A DNA stretch of 64,000 bases, from the NCBI GenBank assembly GCA_963716525.1, contig OY970315.1:2976001-3040000 (forward strand), written 5' to 3'. Within the stretch, counting starts at the first letter, position 1, and each line of letters starts with the position of its first letter. Source of the DNA: JBBREP01 sp963716525. Lineage in GTDB: Bacteria > Actinomycetota > Acidimicrobiia > IMCC26256 > PALSA-610. The notes beneath the pieces are model-generated. The model was not told the origin of the DNA. It saw nothing but the letters and a program-made list of their open reading frames with translations, and ran no database searches. Of this stretch, positions 27,079-34,985 are shown in pieces. The translations under genes were made by a program, and so were the position numbers.

Positions 27079-27846
27079 ATGGCACTGACCCTCGAGTTCT
27101 CCATGCACCTGCCGAAGTTCGACTCGGTCGCCGACGAGCGGCGGCACCGCAAGCAGCGCCTCGCCGCCGGCTTCCGCCTGTTCGGCAAGTTCGGCTTCGA
27201 CGAGGGGGTCGCCGGGCACATCACGGTGCGCGATCCGGAGTTCCCCAACCGTTTCTGGGTGAACCCGTTCGGCATGAACTTCAAGCACATCCGGGTGAGC
27301 GATCTGATCTGCGTCGACCACACCGGAGCGGTCGTCGAGGGCGACGCCATGGTGAACCGGGCCGCCTTCGCGATCCACTCGCAGGTGCACGCGGCCCGGC
27401 CCGACATCGTGGCCGCCGCGCACTCGCACTCGGTACACGGCAAGGCGTGGTCGTCACTGCACCGGCTGCTCGACCCGCTCACCCAGGACGCGTGCGCGTT
27501 CTTCGAGGACCACGCGCTGTTCGACGACTTCACCGGCGTGGTGCTCGACCTGGCCGAAGGCAAGCGCATCGCCGCCGCCCTCGGCGACAACAAGGCCGTG
27601 ATCCTCGCCAACCACGGCCTGCTCACCACCGGCTACTCGGTCGACGAGGCGGTCTGGTCGTTCATCACCATGGAGCGCACGTGCCAGGCGCAGCTCCTCG
27701 CCGAGGCGGCCGGCACGCCCCGCCCGATCCCGGCCGACATCGCCCGCTCGACCCACGATCAGACCGGTTCGCCGGCCGCGGCCTACTACTCGTTCCAGCC
27801 GCTCTGGGACATGATCACCCGCGAGCAGCCCGACCTGTTCGACTGA
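27079..27846 (+). CDS. Class II aldolase/adducin-domain protein
   Basis: 255 residues. Zinc-dependent class II aldolase fold: AGHITVRDPEFPNRFWVNPFG, metal ligands HSHSVHG and the third histidine in ILANHGLLTTGYS. Family members include fuculose-phosphate aldolase, ribulose-5-phosphate epimerase and many of unknown substrate; the FGMNFKHIRVSDLICVD segment matches the group annotated simply as class II aldolase/adducin. It is monocistronic by its own promoter and converges with the phosphotransferase, the two stops abutting at 27846/27847. Confidence 0.86.
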   Translation: MALTLEFSMHLPKFDSVADERRHRKQRLAAGFRLFGKFGFDEGVAGHITVRDPEFPNRFWVNPFGMNFKHIRVSDLICVDHTGAVVEGDAMVNRAAFAIHSQVHAARPDIVAAAHSHSVHGKAWSSLHRLLDPLTQDACAFFEDHALFDDFTGVVLDLAEGKRIAAALGDNKAVILANHGLLTTGYSVDEAVWSFITMERTCQAQLLAEAAGTPRPIPADIARSTHDQTGSPAAAYYSFQPLWDMITREQPDLFD

Positions 27847-28740
27847 TCACGCCGGCTCGTCGAGCCGCCGCACGAGCTGTCCGCGCGAGTGCTCGACGAG
27901 CGCGCGGTCACCGCTGCGCACGCCGTGGATCAGCGCGTGCACACTCGCCAGCCAGCGGTAGTGCCAGAGCCGCTCGCGCGCGCCCGGGTCGAGGTCGATT
28001 CCTGCCGCGGCCGCCACCGCGGCCACCGCGCCGCGACCGAGCGCAAGGTCGATGCCGACGAGATCGATCACGGGGTCGCCGAGCCACGCGCTCTCGAAGT
28101 CGATGATCCCCTGCACCTGGCCGGTCGCTGCCGCGCCGTCGTCGACGAGCACGTGCTCGAGCCCGAGGTCGTTGTGCACGAGACGGGGTTCGACGCCGTC
28201 GACCGCGGCCAGCAGGCGGTCGAACCCGGCGCCGACGCGTGCTGCGAGCGCGCCGTCCAACGCCGGCCGCGCGCTCGAGTGGATCACCGGACGGAGTCGT
28301 TCGAGATGGCCGCGCCAGGCGTCGGCCGCCGGTGCGGCATCGAGGAGCTCGGCCGCCCGGCCGGCTGGGAAGTCGTGGAGCTCGCGCAGCATGCGACCGA
28401 TCGTGGCGAGCACGGCCGGGCTCGCGTCGCCGGCCCGCAGGCCCCGCCCGGCGATCCGCCGGTACCCGAAGAACGGCAGGCCGCCGCACGTTCCGCGCAG
28501 CGCCGGCAGCGGCACGGCGAACGACACGTGCGCCGCGAGCGCCGGCAGCAGCGCGAGCTCCCGGCGCGCGGCCCGCGCGATCTCATCGTCGCGTGCGAAG
28601 CGCACGATCCATCCGCCGTCGCCGTCGCCGACGCCGTCGACGGTGAACGTGTAGAACGCCCAGCCGCCCTGAATCGCCGTGGCGCGCGTCGCGTCGAGCC
28701 CGACCATGCGGAGCGCGGCGAGCGCGGCCGCCTCGTCCAT
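27847..28740 (-). CDS. Phosphotransferase family protein (aminoglycoside phosphotransferase/choline kinase fold)
   Basis: 297 residues from ATG 28740. Protein-kinase-like small-molecule kinase fold: N-lobe GGWAFYTFTVDG and WIVRFARDDEIARAARRELALL, catalytic loop LVHNDLGLEHVLVD (the usual HGDLxxxN has Glu in place of Asn), and metal-binding Asp in GIIDFESAWLGDP. The Asn replacement is worth noting but the loop is otherwise intact. Such genes near CoA-metabolism loci are often called phosphotransferases with unknown substrate. It runs in the same direction as, and 20 bases after, the upstream SDR gene. Confidence 0.82.
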   Translation of the reverse strand: MDEAAALAALRMVGLDATRATAIQGGWAFYTFTVDGVGDGDGGWIVRFARDDEIARAARRELALLPALAAHVSFAVPLPALRGTCGGLPFFGYRRIAGRGLRAGDASPAVLATIGRMLRELHDFPAGRAAELLDAAPAADAWRGHLERLRPVIHSSARPALDGALAARVGAGFDRLLAAVDGVEPRLVHNDLGLEHVLVDDGAAATGQVQGIIDFESAWLGDPVIDLVGIDLALGRGAVAAVAAAAGIDLDPGARERLWHYRWLASVHALIHGVRSGDRALVEHSRGQLVRRLDEPA

Positions 28741-28759
28741 CGGGTTGTTCCCGCCGGCC

Positions 28760-29551
28760 TCAACCCTGCTGGCTCTTCGACCAGGCGATGTTGCCCTGGA
28801 GGTAGGCGGTGGTGTCGGGGAACTTGTGCGCGACGACATCGCCGAACCATTCGGGCACGTAGCGCTCGAACGTGTCGGTGCCGAGCAGCGACAGCACGGG
28901 TTCGACGATGTCGCTCACCGGCAGCATCTCCACCGGCGCGGTGAAGTCGTCGTTGCCGGGTTGCGTGAACAGTTCGGTGTCGAACACGCCCGGGTTCACC
29001 ACATGGACCCGCACGCCGGTGTCGGCTACCGCGAGGTCGACGAGCATCGACTCCGAGAACGCGGTGATCGCCGCCTTCGTCGCTGCGTACGCGGCCTCGG
29101 CCGGCGGTGACAGGCGCGCGGCCACCGACGAGATGTTGATCACCTCACCGCGCGACTCCACGAGCGCGGGCAGCAGCGCGAGCGTCAGCCGCACCGGCGA
29201 CAGGTAGTTGATGCGGTTCACGGCCTCGATCGTGGCCGCGTCGAGCGCGAGCACGCTGCGCCGCTTCGGGATGCCGGCGTTGTTGACGAGCACGTCGAGA
29301 CCACCAAACTCGCCGAGCACGCCGGCGGCGAGCGTGTCGACCGCATCGAAGTCGGCGAGGTCGACCGCCCACGACCGGGAGTGGGGGGAGTGGGCCTGCA
29401 GCTTTTCGACCACTGCGGCGAGCCGGTCGGCGCGGCGCGCGCAGATCCCCACCGTCGCGCCGCGCTCGGCGAAGGCCAGTGCCAGCGCCTCGCCGATGCC
29501 GGCCGACGCACCGGTGACGAGCACACGCTTGCCCGTGAAGTCGTAGGTCAT
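28760..29551 (-). CDS. Short-chain dehydrogenase/reductase
   Basis: 263 residues from ATG 29551. TGASAGIGEAL at residue 14, NNAGIPKR, catalytic SSVAARLSPPAEAAYAATK and PGVFDTELF. The C-terminal 50 residues (PEWFGDVVAHKFPDTTAYL) extend beyond the minimal fold, as in SDRs of the retinol-dehydrogenase/DltE-like group that act on lipophilic alcohols. A TAGCGT box lies six bases upstream, and the gene is divergent from another SDR gene at 29587. Confidence 0.86.
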   Translation of the reverse strand: MTYDFTGKRVLVTGASAGIGEALALAFAERGATVGICARRADRLAAVVEKLQAHSPHSRSWAVDLADFDAVDTLAAGVLGEFGGLDVLVNNAGIPKRRSVLALDAATIEAVNRINYLSPVRLTLALLPALVESRGEVINISSVAARLSPPAEAAYAATKAAITAFSESMLVDLAVADTGVRVHVVNPGVFDTELFTQPGNDDFTAPVEMLPVSDIVEPVLSLLGTDTFERYVPEWFGDVVAHKFPDTTAYLQGNIAWSKSQQG

Positions 29552-29557
29552 GCGCTG

Positions 29558-29577
29558 ACGCTATTCGCAGGTACTGT
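29558..29577. promoter_or_regulatory. Divergent leaderless promoters of two SDR genes
   Basis: On the minus strand TAGCGT (29558-29563) is six bases before ATG 29551. On the plus strand TACTGT (29572-29577) is nine bases before ATG 29587. Only 35 bases separate the two start codons, so both promoters and any shared operator are confined to this interval. Confidence 0.5.
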
Positions 29578-29586
29578 CCGGCCGCC

Positions 29587-30400
29587 ATGAGTGATCCGAG
29601 CCTCCCGCCACTCACGCCAGAGTCGGTGCTGCTCACCGATCGGGTCGCCGTCGTCACCGGCGCCGCCCAGGGGATCGGCCGGGCATGCGCGATCGCCCTG
29701 GCCCGCTTCGGTGCGCATGTGGCGATCAGCGACCGCGACGCCGACGGCCTCGCGGACACGGCCGCGGAGATCGAGGGGCTCGGCCGCCGCGCGCTCACGG
29801 GCACGCTCGACGTGCGTGACACCGACGCAGTGCAGGCGCACGTCGACGGTACCGCGCAGCAACTCGGCGCGATCGACGTGCTCGTCAACAACGCTGGGGG
29901 CGGGTTCCACGCGGATTTCGTCGACGTCGGGGCGAAGGGGCAGGACGCACTGATCCGTGAGAACTTCACGTCGGTCACGAACTTCACCCCCGCGTGCGTC
30001 GCCCGCACGCCCGCGGGGGCAGAGCATCGTGAACATGACGTCGATCGAGGCGCACCGGGCCGCGCCCGGTTACGCGGTCTACGCGGCGATGAAGGCCGCG
30101 GTGGCGTCGTTGAGTCAGTCGCTCGCGCTCGAGCTCGGCGCCCGGCACATCCGCGTGAACTGCATCGCCATGGACGTGATCCCCACGCCCGGTATCGGTG
30201 GCGAGCAGGGGGCGGAATGGAGTGTGCACACGCCGCTACCCATCGCCGCCCACCCCGACGACGTCGCCGCCGCCGCCGTCTACCTCGCGAGCGACATGAG
30301 CCGCTTCGTCACCGGCACCACGATCCATGTCGACGGCGGCAACCTCGCCGCCGCGGGCTGGATCCGCCAGCCCGACGGCTCGTTCACCACGAGCCCATGA
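29587..30400 (+). CDS. Short-chain dehydrogenase/reductase, frameshifted near 30016
   Basis: About 270 residues when repaired. The first frame has TGAAQGIGRACAIAL, DVLVNNAGGGFHADF and ends its homology at CVARTPAG. One extra G in a GGGGG run near 30014-30018 shifts the frame; the other frame continues QSIVNMTSIEAHRAAPGYAVYAAMKAAV (catalytic Ser, Tyr, Lys) and VDGGNLAAAGW to the stop at 30400. All SDR catalytic parts are present across the two frames. Substrate unknown. Confidence 0.82.
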
Positions 30401-30404
30401 ACGT

Positions 30405-30451
30405 TTCTCGGTGCAATTGACCGCGATAATCGCCGTCGATTGCACCGAGAA
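30405..30451. terminator. Bidirectional hairpin terminator with nested palindrome
   Basis: TTCTCGGTGCAAT (30405-30417) is the exact reverse complement of 30439-30451. The loop contains a second palindrome, GCGATAATCGC (30423-30433). It lies between the stops of two convergent genes (30400 and 30461), the classic position for a shared terminator. Confidence 0.72.
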
Positions 30452-30460
30452 TGCACGGAT

Positions 30461-31285
30461 TCAGGCGTCGCCGACGCAGAGGCGGTCGGGGTCGGCCGCG
30501 AAGTCGCGGATGCTGCCCACGTGGCGGGTGCCGGCGGGCGCGATGTCGGGTTGCATCGAGTAGCAGACCCCACGCTGGAGCTCGAGCAGGTCGCTCGCGA
30601 CGGGCACGTCGTCGAGCGCCATGCCGCGGCCGTGGCCGATGTCGCAGACCCGTCGCAGCACGATCGCGCGCTCGGCCGCTTCCGGCGCCAAGGTCGCGTC
30701 GGCCCAGCGCATGAACCCGCCCCGCCACGGCGCGGCGTCGAACGGTGGCTGCGGGTCGACGAGCCCGCGCCCGACCGCCACCGTCCATTCGAGCGCGAGC
30801 ACGCCGTCGACCCAGAGCCGGTTGCGCCCCGCACCGTCGGCGCCGAGCCTCATGTGGGCGCCGATCTCCGCGTCGTACTGCCGCACCGCCTCCCGAGTGC
30901 CGTGCGCCCGTCCCCACGCGTGCGTGATGGCGAGGCTCGCCGCGTCGAACTGGTGCGTGCAGTTCCAGTGCGGGTCGGCCCACGCGCCGGTCGCGGTGAA
31001 GCGCGCCGACAGCGGCATCCCCGCGAGCGCGCGCAGCGACTCGCCGGCCGCGGGACACGTCGCCCACGGCCAGCGGTACGACTCGGCCACGACATCGATC
31101 ACCACGCGGCCGTCGTGACGGACCGACACGACGAAGTGATGGAAGTCGTCCTCGAGATCCGCGACCGACAGATCGGTCGCGCCCTCCGGCTCGTAGACGA
31201 GTAGCCGGCGGCGGTACACGTCGGCCGCGGTGTCGAGCGGTGGCTCGAACGCGAGCGCGGGCCGGGGTGGCGCGGGTGGTGTCAC
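30461..31285 (-). CDS. DUF2889 domain protein
   Basis: 274 residues from GTG 31285, which overlaps the stop of the NTF2-like gene (GTGA); the longer frame to 31672 is a shadow. The DUF2889 signature is clear: a VYRRRLLVYEP start, DLEDDFHHFVVSVRHDGRVV, then PWATCPAAGESLRALAGMPL and CTHQFDAASLAITHA. The biochemical function of DUF2889 is not established. A recurring His/Asp/Cys set (DDFHHF, CTHQFD) could bind metal or an acyl group. Last gene of a three-gene operon with NTF2-like and MaoC-like proteins, which suggests a CoA-thioester or steroid-related role. Confidence 0.8.
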   Translation of the reverse strand: MTPPAPPRPALAFEPPLDTAADVYRRRLLVYEPEGATDLSVADLEDDFHHFVVSVRHDGRVVIDVVAESYRWPWATCPAAGESLRALAGMPLSARFTATGAWADPHWNCTHQFDAASLAITHAWGRAHGTREAVRQYDAEIGAHMRLGADGAGRNRLWVDGVLALEWTVAVGRGLVDPQPPFDAAPWRGGFMRWADATLAPEAAERAIVLRRVCDIGHGRGMALDDVPVASDLLELQRGVCYSMQPDIAPAGTRHVGSIRDFAADPDRLCVGDA

Positions 31286-31737
31286 TCGAAGACGAGCTCG
31301 GGCGGGAGCTTCCCCTGCATCCAGGTGGTGCGCTCGACCCGCTTGCAGATCTTCCATCCGCCGGTGGTGCGCACGAGCTCGTCGTGGTAACTGCCGCCGA
31401 TGAAGAACCAGTGCAGCGCGCTCGTGCGCGTGCGGGCACCCATCGGGTTCGTCATCTGCGTGCGGGCCGCGGCGCGGTCGCCGTCGAGCTCGATGTCGGT
31501 GTTGCTCAGCAGGTGCTGCGACGAGGGAAAGGCGAGGAGCGACTGCATGAGCCACTGCTTCACCTCGCCGACCGAGCCCTTCACGCCGCCCGGGTTCGCG
31601 GTGTAGTCGAGGAGCGCATCGGGCGTGAACAGCGTGTCGAAGAGGTCCCAGTCCTTGGTGTCGATGGCCCATGCGTAACGGACGAGCACGTCCTGGATCT
31701 CGGCCCGATCGGCCAGCTCCGCGGGGGAGTACGTCAC
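31282..31737 (-). CDS. SnoaL/NTF2-like domain protein
   Basis: 151 residues from GTG 31737, overlapping the MaoC-like gene stop as GTGA. Cone-shaped NTF2-like fold: ADRAEIQDVLVRYAWAIDTKDWDLFDTLFTPDALLDYT near the N-terminus and GGSYHDELVRTTGGWKICKRVERTTWMQG near the end. Relatives include delta-5-3-ketosteroid isomerase, SnoaL cyclases and hydratases, which use a buried Asp/His; the IDTKDWD and HWFFIGGSYHDE stretches supply candidates. A ring or double-bond isomerase/hydratase role is plausible but unproven. Confidence 0.82.
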   Translation of the reverse strand: MTYSPAELADRAEIQDVLVRYAWAIDTKDWDLFDTLFTPDALLDYTANPGGVKGSVGEVKQWLMQSLLAFPSSQHLLSNTDIELDGDRAAARTQMTNPMGARTRTSALHWFFIGGSYHDELVRTTGGWKICKRVERTTWMQGKLPPELVFE

Positions 31738-32216
31738 GCCGTCGCTCCGGCCGGGTCGGCCGCGCCGGGCTTGCAGTTGATCGCGAGCGTGAAGCGGGTC
31801 GTGACCACGGGCTCGGTGCTGCCTTCGGGGCGCCACGTGGTCTCGGTGACGTAGAACTCGAGCTTGCCCCCGTCGCTCTTCGGCTTCTCGTACACGTCGG
31901 CGATCATGCCGTCGCCCAGGAGGATGTCGCCGGCGTGCGGCCAGCGCCCCTGGTGGTAGACGAACTCCTGCTCGCCGTGCAGGATCGCCCGACCCTTGCC
32001 GCGCAGTCGTTCGATCGGAAGGCCCGCAGCGCCGCCCTGGCCGAGCGACCCCCAATACGGCATGACGAACGGGAAGGTGGGCGGCACGGGGGCGGCCTCG
32101 GCCTGGTAGACGGGCGATTCGTCGAGGAGCGCCTGCGCGAACACGCGCACCGGACCTCGCTCGATCTGCACGCGCTGCTGGCCGAGTTGCGTGCCTTTCA
32201 GGTCGAACAGTGCCAT
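31734..32216 (-). CDS. MaoC-like N-terminal (FAS1-type dehydratase) domain protein
   Basis: 160 residues from ATG 32216, chosen because a TACTGT box sits seven bases upstream; a GTG at 32225 lies within that box. Single hotdog domain of the MaoC N-terminal type: IERGPVRVFAQALLDESPVYQ, PPTFPFVMPYWG, GEQEFVYHQGRWPHAGDILLGDGMIADVYEKP. The catalytic Asp/His of MaoC hydratases belongs to a different domain, so this protein probably needs a hydratase partner, as in heteromeric enoyl-CoA hydratases (ChsH1/ChsH2 type). No partner with the catalytic domain is visible in the window. Confidence 0.8.
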   Translation of the reverse strand: MALFDLKGTQLGQQRVQIERGPVRVFAQALLDESPVYQAEAAPVPPTFPFVMPYWGSLGQGGAAGLPIERLRGKGRAILHGEQEFVYHQGRWPHAGDILLGDGMIADVYEKPKSDGGKLEFYVTETTWRPEGSTEPVVTTRFTLAINCKPGAADPAGATA

Positions 32217-32223
32217 GCGCGGC

Positions 32224-32229
32224 ACAGTA
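32224..32229 (-). promoter_or_regulatory. -10 box TACTGT of the MaoC/NTF2/DUF2889 operon
   Basis: On the minus strand TACTGT is seven bases before ATG 32216. All three genes downstream overlap by four bases, so this is probably the operon promoter. Confidence 0.5.
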
Positions 32230-32305
32230 GCGAATCGCCCCTCGGGGCGTCATCTCGAGGGGGTGTCATGTCGAGGCGCCGTCCTCGTGGACGGCCGGCT
32301 GCGCG

Positions 32306-33847
32306 CTACGTGCGGGCGACCTGCTCGCGCAGCTTGTGCTTCATGACCTTGCCGGTGGCGTTGCGGGGCAGCGCGTCGACGAAGCGCAGCACGCGCGGCC
32401 GCTTGTAGTCGGCGAGGCGTTCGGCACAGAAGGCGAGCAGTGACGCCTCGTCGAGCGCCGAGCCGGGTTTGCGCACCACGAACGCGCCGACATCTTCGCC
32501 GAGCACCTGGTGGGGCACGCCGACGACGGCGGCCTCCTGCACGTCGGGGTGCTCCAGCAGCGCGGCTTCCACATCGGTGGCATAGATGTTGTTGCCGCCG
32601 CGGATGATCATGTCCTTGATGCGGCCGCTGATGTACACGAAGCCGTCCGCGTCGAGGTGCGCGAGGTCGCCGGTGCGCAGCCAGCCGTCGTCGGTCCACG
32701 TGGCGCTGGTGGCCGCGTCGTCCTTGTAGTACTCGCGGCGCTTGCCGGGCAGGCGCACGAGGAGCTCGCCGGTCTGATCGGCCGGCAACGTCGCGCACGT
32801 GTCGGGGTCGACGACCTTCACCTCGAGCGGCGGCATCGGCTTGCCGACCGAGCCCACCCGGAGGGCCGCTTCCTCCTTCGGCATCGTGATGAAGGCGGGA
32901 CCCGCTTCGGTGAGCCCGTACGAGTTCGTGACCGAGGCCCCGGCCATCTTCGCCTGGAGCTTCGCGAGGGTGGCCGGCGCGAGCGGCGCCGAGCCGATCG
33001 ACACCGCGAACAGCGACGACGTGTCGGCGGCGTCGAAGCGCGGGCTCGCCGTGAGCAACTCTGCCATCGCAGGCACGAGGAACGCCATGGCCGGGCGCCG
33101 CCGCGCGACGACCTCGAACCAGCGATCGACGTCGAAGCGCGGAAGGTAGAGCCCGCACAAGCCCATCTTCATCGGGTTGTAGATGAAGCTCATCCCGGCG
33201 AACGTGAACAGCGGCGCGCCGTGCAGCCAACCGGCGCCCGACCAGTGCGGTTCGCAGTTCGGGATCATTGCCACGTTGCGATGGCGTACGAGCACGCCCT
33301 TCGGCAGGCCGGTGGTGCCCGAGGTGTACATGATGTCGGCGGGGTCGTCGAGATCGACGGGAACCTGGATGGCCGCGTCGCTGAGGTCCGCGAGCGCGCT
33401 CCACGGCTCGATGCCGTTGCCTGCGACCGCGCCGTGGCCCACCACGAGTGCCTGTGCGATCGGCACCTCGGCGCGCACGGCGGCGAGCTCCGCTCGCAGC
33501 GAGTGGCCGCTGATCGCCGCGGCCGGCTCCGCGTGGCGCAGGATCGTCACGACCTCCGCGGCGGAGAGCCGCGTGTTCACCGGCACCATCACCGCGCCGG
33601 CCTTGTGGATCCCTGCGTACGCGGTGATCCACTCCAGGCAGCGGTCGCCGTCGAGGTACAGCGCGACCCGGTCGCCCTTGGCGACACCTGCGCCTGCGAG
33701 CCAGCGGGCGACCTGGTTCGAGGCCCGGTCCCACGCCGCGAACGTGATGGTGGCGTCGCGGCCGAGGTCCTCGTACGCGACCGCATCGGCGTGCGCACCG
33801 GCCATGAACCGCAGCTGGTCGACGAGCAACGGTCCACCGGGCGGCAT
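32306..33847 (-). CDS. AMP-dependent acyl-CoA ligase
   Basis: 513 residues from ATG 33847. ANL motifs in order: MYTSGTTGLPKGV near residue 173, YGLTEAGP near residue 304, LRTGDLAHLDADGFVYISGRIKDMIIRGGNNI, and the catalytic Lys of NATGKVMKHKL. It carries the usual C-terminal domain and forms acyl-CoA from a carboxylic acid and ATP. It resembles FadD-type long-chain or steroid-acid ligases, but no substrate call is possible from motifs. It lies upstream of, and on the same strand as, the MaoC operon, 90 bases apart. Confidence 0.87.
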   Translation of the reverse strand: MPPGGPLLVDQLRFMAGAHADAVAYEDLGRDATITFAAWDRASNQVARWLAGAGVAKGDRVALYLDGDRCLEWITAYAGIHKAGAVMVPVNTRLSAAEVVTILRHAEPAAAISGHSLRAELAAVRAEVPIAQALVVGHGAVAGNGIEPWSALADLSDAAIQVPVDLDDPADIMYTSGTTGLPKGVLVRHRNVAMIPNCEPHWSGAGWLHGAPLFTFAGMSFIYNPMKMGLCGLYLPRFDVDRWFEVVARRRPAMAFLVPAMAELLTASPRFDAADTSSLFAVSIGSAPLAPATLAKLQAKMAGASVTNSYGLTEAGPAFITMPKEEAALRVGSVGKPMPPLEVKVVDPDTCATLPADQTGELLVRLPGKRREYYKDDAATSATWTDDGWLRTGDLAHLDADGFVYISGRIKDMIIRGGNNIYATDVEAALLEHPDVQEAAVVGVPHQVLGEDVGAFVVRKPGSALDEASLLAFCAERLADYKRPRVLRFVDALPRNATGKVMKHKLREQVART

Positions 33848-33908
33848 GCCGGCGAGTCTGGCATCTCCATGCGCGCCCCGCCCGGCGCCGGGACCGCCGG
33901 CGCCGGCC

Positions 33909-34940
33909 TCAGCCCGCGAGGTCGACCGGCGGGAGCCAGATCACCTCACCCGGGAAGATGATGTTGGCGTCACCGGAACGCAGACGCGCGCGGTTGCGCT
34001 CGACGACGCGCCGCCAGTAGCGCGCGGTCGTCGCCTCGTCGCGCGCCGCGCCGTGGCGCGCGAGCTCGGTCGCGGCGATCGTCCAGAGGTTGTCGTCGCG
34101 CACGACGACGTGCACGCCGTCGACCGCGCTGCCGCGCGGTGATCGGGCCGCCGGGCTCGGCGCCGGAGCAACCGGAGCGGTCGTGGGTGTTGGCGCCGCC
34201 GCGGTTGTCGGGGGTGCCGTCGTCGGGGGTGCCGTCGTCGGGGCCGCGACACTGGTCGTGGTGGTGGCGCCGCGCACGATCGGGGGCGCCGCGGGTGCCG
34301 ACGCCGGCGGCGGCTGCCGGGGCACGGCATGGCGGCGCACCGCGGGCACGGCATGGCGGCGCACCGCGGGTAGGGCATGGCGGCGGACCCGGGGTAGGGC
34401 ATGGCGCCGGACGGCGGGTAGGGCATGGCGCCGGACCGACGGCGACGCCGCGGCGACATGCTCGACCCGGGTCGGGCGCACCGGGGCGGCGCCCGCCGCG
34501 CTCGCGGCCAGGGGCACGAGGGCACTGGTGGCGATCGACACGGCGAGCACGCGGTCGAGGAGCCGGCGCACGACAGGCAGGGTGGCGGCGTCGAACCAGC
34601 TCGCGGCGCGCCAGGCCCCGCTCGCCCGGGCGGCACCGGCGGCGAGCGTCGACGCCACGAGCCAGGCGAGCAGCGCGGCCGACGCCCACCATGCCGAGGC
34701 GAGGAGCAGGCCCTCGGTGCTCCCCGTGTCGGCCATGGCGATGGCATGGGCGTGGCTGAGCGCGGCGGCGCCCGCCACACCGGATGTAGCGACCACCACC
34801 AGCAGCCCGGTGGTGCGGGCCAACGGCGCCCGGTGCCGTGGCGCTTGCTGCGCTGGCGCGTAGGGCGTGCGGTACTGGGTGAGGTACTGGGTGCCCTGCG
34901 GGGTGAGGTACTGGTTGCGCTGCTCCATGGTGACCAGCAT
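33909..34940 (-). CDS. Membrane protein with histidine/proline repeats and C-terminal LysM-like domain
   Basis: 343 residues. Order: Gln/Tyr-rich start, two to three membrane segments (residues about 45-150), five copies of an eight-residue repeat VRRHALPA (residues about 168-207), a Thr/Pro-rich linker, and a C-terminal domain VVVRDDNLWTIAATELARHG... NIIFPGEVIWLPPVDLA. That last part reads as a LysM-like peptidoglycan-binding or BTAD/LysM tail common in actinobacterial envelope proteins. The repeat could span the cell wall. In-frame starts exist at 34940 and 34928. Divergent from the small membrane protein at 34986. Confidence 0.7.
   Translation of the reverse strand: MLVTMEQRNQYLTPQGTQYLTQYRTPYAPAQQAPRHRAPLARTTGLLVVVATSGVAGAAALSHAHAIAMADTGSTEGLLLASAWWASAALLAWLVASTLAAGAARASGAWRAASWFDAATLPVVRRLLDRVLAVSIATSALVPLAASAAGAAPVRPTRVEHVAAASPSVRRHALPAVRRHALPRVRRHALPAVRRHAVPAVRRHAVPRQPPPASAPAAPPIVRGATTTTSVAAPTTAPPTTAPPTTAAAPTPTTAPVAPAPSPAARSPRGSAVDGVHVVVRDDNLWTIAATELARHGAARDEATTARYWRRVVERNRARLRSGDANIIFPGEVIWLPPVDLAG
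34320..34439. repeat. 24-bp tandem repeats, five copies, in frame
   Basis: Copies begin at 34320, 34344, 34368, 34392 and 34416. On the minus strand they encode VRRHALP-type octapeptides in the LysM-like membrane protein. The first two copies are identical; the later ones carry TAGGG in place of CACGG. Confidence 0.92.
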
Positions 34941-34972
34941 GCTACACAGTGTGAGATCATGTCAAGATGTAT

Positions 34973-34978
34973 TAAAAT
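34973..34978 (+). promoter_or_regulatory. -10 box TAAAAT, leaderless promoter in AT-rich divergent interval
   Basis: TAAAAT lies seven bases before ATG 34986 in the most AT-rich stretch seen in the window (about 34950-34985). It supports 34986 over the upstream in-frame ATGs at 34959 and 34977. Confidence 0.5.
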
Positions 34979-34985
34979 GGGACAG

